The translations under genes and the position numbers were made by a program. Below are positions 5,382-7,873 of a stretch of DNA of 7,873 nucleotides, one piece after another (position 1 is the stretch's first letter; every line of letters begins with the position of its first letter). Source of the stretch: Clostridiales bacterium. GTDB taxonomy: Bacteria; Bacillota; Peptococcia; Peptococcales; Peptococcaceae. The notes under the pieces were generated by a model. That model searched no databases. It saw nothing but the letters and a program-made list of their open reading frames with translations, and had not been told where the DNA came from. Location: contig QAKL01000037.1 in NCBI GenBank assembly GCA_003343815.1, forward strand, positions 1 to 7,873, read 5' to 3'.

Positions 5382-5400
5382 TGAAATCATACTTTTGGAG

Positions 5401-5489
5401 GCGCACGGCAGAATTAAAGGCAGACACCGCTGTAAATATTTTAAGCGGCGGGGAAATGCAAAACATAAAGTTCGGCCGTGCGCTTTTTT
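5401..5489 (+). promoter_or_regulatory. Structured 5' leader with terminator-like long-range stem
   Basis: GCGCACGGC (5401-5409) pairs perfectly with GCCGTGCGC (5475-5483), which is followed by six T (5484-5489). The 65 nt enclosed contain a second stem: CCGCT, bulged G, TAAA (5427-5436), pairing with TTTA-AGCGG (5440-5448). The T-run ends 36 nt before the start codon. This could be an attenuator or a cis-regulatory RNA of unknown class; it does not match the conserved cores of riboswitches that I remember. Confidence 0.45.
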
Positions 5490-5509
5490 GCTGTGAAAAA
5501 TACATTTGC

Positions 5510-5516
5510 AGGAGGG
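5510..5516 (+). promoter_or_regulatory. Ribosome binding site fixing the GTG start at 5526
   Basis: AGGAGGG lies 9 nt before GTG. An in-frame TAA at 5520-5522 rules out any start further upstream, so the gene begins at this GTG or later. Confidence 0.8.
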
Positions 5517-5525
5517 CTTTAAAAG

Positions 5526-7873
5526 GTGAAAGGTAAGCGTTGGTTGAGCTTGACGGTCATGGTGTGCTTTTTGATGGGCATGATACCGTTTCAAGCGATT
5601 TATGCCGCAGATGAGGAGCATGTGCACACGGCAGAGTGTTATGAATTGGTCTGCAGTATGACGGAAGGATTAGGACACAGCCACAGTGGCGAGTGCTACG
5701 AGGAGGCTTTGGTATGTCCGCAGGAGGAGCATACGCACAGCGAAAGTTGCTATGATGAGAATGGGGAGCTCGCCTGCCAATTGGAGGAGCACGAGCATGG
5801 TGAGGAGTGCTATGAGCAAAATTTAATCTGCGATTTAGCGGAACAGGCAGGGCATGAGCATACGGATGCTTGCTATGAATTGATCTGCGGGTATGAAAAT
5901 ACGGATACGCCGACTGCTCCTGCGGAGGAAAAAGATAATGCCGCAGAAAAGCTTGCCCCAGGTGACGAATCGGAGGACGAGATCATTGCTTTGCCTGACG
6001 AAGAAGCGCCCTTAACCGACATTTTAGGTGTAGACGCAGACGGCGAGAGCATGATGTATACGACTCTTTATGATAATAAAGGGCGCGTCATCAGCACGAA
6101 TGATCCTAATTATACACAAAATAGTTTTTATGCCAACGGCGGCACGGTGAAGCGCGGCGACGCGATAGATGTGCGCTTTCGTATCGCGAAAATTATTCCT
6201 AACGACGAGGGCGGCGTCAGAGAAGATATCACTTATTATATGGGTGCATTACCGAGCGAATTAATTCCCGAGGAGACCGATGAGGTGGGCAATCTTTTGC
6301 TCAATCCCGCTGTGCCTATCGAGTTTATCCAATCCGGCGCCAGCGACGATACCCTGCGGGCGTGGGGCGGGATTTACGGTGCGGCGCAGAATTGGCAGGT
6401 CAAGATGTTTTTCCGCGGGGTGGAAAACCGTATCAATATTTCCGGATCGTTTCAGTATGGTGCGATCGTAAGCGAGGCTTTGGTGCCCGGAGAAAGCTAC
6501 ACTTTTGATTATGTGCCGGGCGGCAGAGTGGGCTTTACGGTAGCGCCCGAAACTCCTGATATCGGCGACAGTGAGTACAGCGCATCGTTATCAGGCGGCT
6601 CGGGAGGCCCTACGGCGTATTATTGGCAAGTGGGATTCGGACAGAAAGGCGCAGGTAAAGCAGGCGATATATTCCCGTACAAGAAAATGCACCTGGCAAG
6701 TCATGATGCGGCAGGCGTCTGGGTCGATGCGGATAATTTTGGTATTTTTGACGCTTACGGCGATAAGACAGGACCGGGATTTAGTCTTGGTGTGACCTAT
6801 ACGACTAAATATACGGCGGCAGACGGCAGTGAGAAGAATAAAAGCGAATGGCTGCAGGCTACAGCGAAAGATATTGTAAAAGCGGAAAATGACAGTATCG
6901 TCGATGAGGACGGCAATATTACCGTGCGCTTTAAAAGCGCGGACGAGCCTTTGCAGGTAGATGTCGTCTTTAAATATGCGGATCATATCCCCGGGAGTGA
7001 CGGTGCCGGCGGTAAGTATTATATTACTGATGATATTTATGCTGATTTCAGCGACGGCAACGGCAATCGCGCGCAGAATATCCAATATGTCAATTTTTAT
7101 ATCCCGATTATCACTTACGATGACTACGCGCAGACGGGTAATCAAAGCTACGAGGGCGCAGTCTATCTTTACGATACGGATGAGGCGGCGGACGATATCC
7201 AAGCGACGGGATATTTAAACGTCAATTACAACGGATTGGGTATACCGTCTATTAGCAGCGGAAACAACGGCTCGACCTACGATAGTTATAATTTTACAAT
7301 GCCTAAAGTGTACAGTTATTTGTATAGCAATTCGAGCAACTATCGCGGCAATTATTATTGGATGGAGTTTGCGCCGAATATAGAAAACAGTTACAACGCA
7401 CTTTACTACATTTCCAATAAATCATTTCTGCAGGGCAGAGGAGATAACCAATTAAAAACCACAGGTGTAAACGGTAAACAAGCAACCTTTACTTCGGATA
7501 ATGCCAATACTTGTCTGAGGGGTATGGTAGGCAGCGATGACTGGGATTATATCGGGACGGTGTCGGTTGCTCAGGTGCAGGGTGATGATAATTTGGTTTC
7601 TAACAGCTGCTTTGCCAAAAGCGGCGGCACCAACAATGGTAGTGCTACCGATGCCAAGCTGCAATATCAACTGAAACAGGTTTTCAAAAACTATTCCTCC
7701 GACGGGCAGTTGGTAGTTTACCGCAGTCAAAGTAAGCACAGCTACGGCGAATATATGTATTTGATCATCGATCCCGCGACGGTGAAAACAGCGCAGACTT
7801 GCTATAATAACGGTTGGAATGAATATATTGATACTACAGACGGCAAGGCGAAACCGGGCAAATGGAAGATACA
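5526..7873 (+). CDS. Large secreted surface protein with five His/Cys-rich repeats, 3' end beyond window
   Basis: The frame is open from GTG at 5526 to the window end: 782 full codons without a stop. The first 28 residues form a signal peptide (KGKR, hydrophobic core, likely cut after AIYA). Residues 32-121 hold five repeats of H-x-H-x3-C-Y-x(3-7)-L/A-x-C: His pairs at 32/34, 51/53, 69/71, 89/91, 110/112, and Cys pairs at 38/43, 57/64, 75/84, 95/102, 116/121. An acidic Glu/Pro-rich linker (about 122-165) follows, then a long Tyr/Asn/Gly/Asp-rich, strand-rich ectodomain with no domain I can name. The same N-terminal repeats are common in large Cna-B/SpaA-type pilins and adhesins of gut Firmicutes, so Cna-B repeats and a sortase motif may follow beyond the window. 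It has its own promoter and leader after the neighbour's terminator. Function (adhesin or pilus component) is inferred. Confidence 0.85.
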   Translation, partial: MKGKRWLSLTVMVCFLMGMIPFQAIYAADEEHVHTAECYELVCSMTEGLGHSHSGECYEEALVCPQEEHTHSESCYDENGELACQLEEHEHGEECYEQNLICDLAEQAGHEHTDACYELICGYENTDTPTAPAEEKDNAAEKLAPGDESEDEIIALPDEEAPLTDILGVDADGESMMYTTLYDNKGRVISTNDPNYTQNSFYANGGTVKRGDAIDVRFRIAKIIPNDEGGVREDITYYMGALPSELIPEETDEVGNLLLNPAVPIEFIQSGASDDTLRAWGGIYGAAQNWQVKMFFRGVENRINISGSFQYGAIVSEALVPGESYTFDYVPGGRVGFTVAPETPDIGDSEYSASLSGGSGGPTAYYWQVGFGQKGAGKAGDIFPYKKMHLASHDAAGVWVDADNFGIFDAYGDKTGPGFSLGVTYTTKYTAADGSEKNKSEWLQATAKDIVKAENDSIVDEDGNITVRFKSADEPLQVDVVFKYADHIPGSDGAGGKYYITDDIYADFSDGNGNRAQNIQYVNFYIPIITYDDYAQTGNQSYEGAVYLYDTDEAADDIQATGYLNVNYNGLGIPSISSGNNGSTYDSYNFTMPKVYSYLYSNSSNYRGNYYWMEFAPNIENSYNALYYISNKSFLQGRGDNQLKTTGVNGKQATFTSDNANTCLRGMVGSDDWDYIGTVSVAQVQGDDNLVSNSCFAKSGGTNNGSATDAKLQYQLKQVFKNYSSDGQLVVYRSQSKHSYGEYMYLIIDPATVKTAQTCYNNGWNEYIDTTDGKAKPGKWKI

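Noticed and set aside
6591..7202. Minus-strand open frame of 203 codons
   Set aside because: It lies entirely antisense to the large surface-protein gene, which has a signal peptide, a ribosome binding site and one continuous frame.
1..7873. CRISPR array, insertion sequence or recombinase gene
   Set aside because: No regularly spaced repeats, and no transposase or recombinase motifs in any frame I read.

Overview
The window looks like a chromosomal segment from a low-GC-type Firmicute (Clostridia or Negativicutes-like). The evidence is strong GGAGG-type Shine-Dalgarno sites, GTG and TTG starts, intrinsic hairpin plus T-run terminators, a tRNA gene without an encoded CCA, and host-associated Gram-positive surface-protein domains (InlB B-repeat type, copper-amine-oxidase-like stalk, His/Cys-rich 'HxHxxxCY' repeats). 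I cannot assign a genus.

Layout. 1-354: the 3' part of a tRNA-Ser(GGA), its terminator, a ~200-bp stretch without genes, a 25-bp copy of the tRNA 3' end followed by a second terminator, and the terminator of the next gene. 355-2537, minus strand: a zinc-type methionine synthase (MetE C-domain/YxjG-like) preceded by a LysR-type regulator; each has its own promoter and terminator. 2538-3437: a regulatory region with an 18-bp inverted repeat, a structured leader, a truncated AraC-type regulator, and a 140-bp segment bounded by perfect 23-bp inverted repeats that carries a good sigma-A-type promoter. 3438-5213: a 591-residue secreted surface protein (beta-helix-like region, InlB-type repeats, C-terminal stalk domain). 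5214-5525: terminator, promoter and a structured 5' leader. 5526-end: the start of a large secreted surface protein (GTG start, at least 782 codons), which runs out of the window.

How it fits together. The minus-strand half is a small methionine module that the adjacent LysR protein may control. The plus-strand half is a surface-display module. Its first gene appears to be driven by a promoter lying inside a candidate invertible segment, which would make that surface protein phase-variable (ON in this assembly). The second gene has its own promoter with a dyad over the -10 and a long-range stem ending in a T-run in its leader. The invertible-promoter reading is the most interesting hypothesis here. 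It rests on repeat geometry and promoter placement only; no recombinase gene is in the window.
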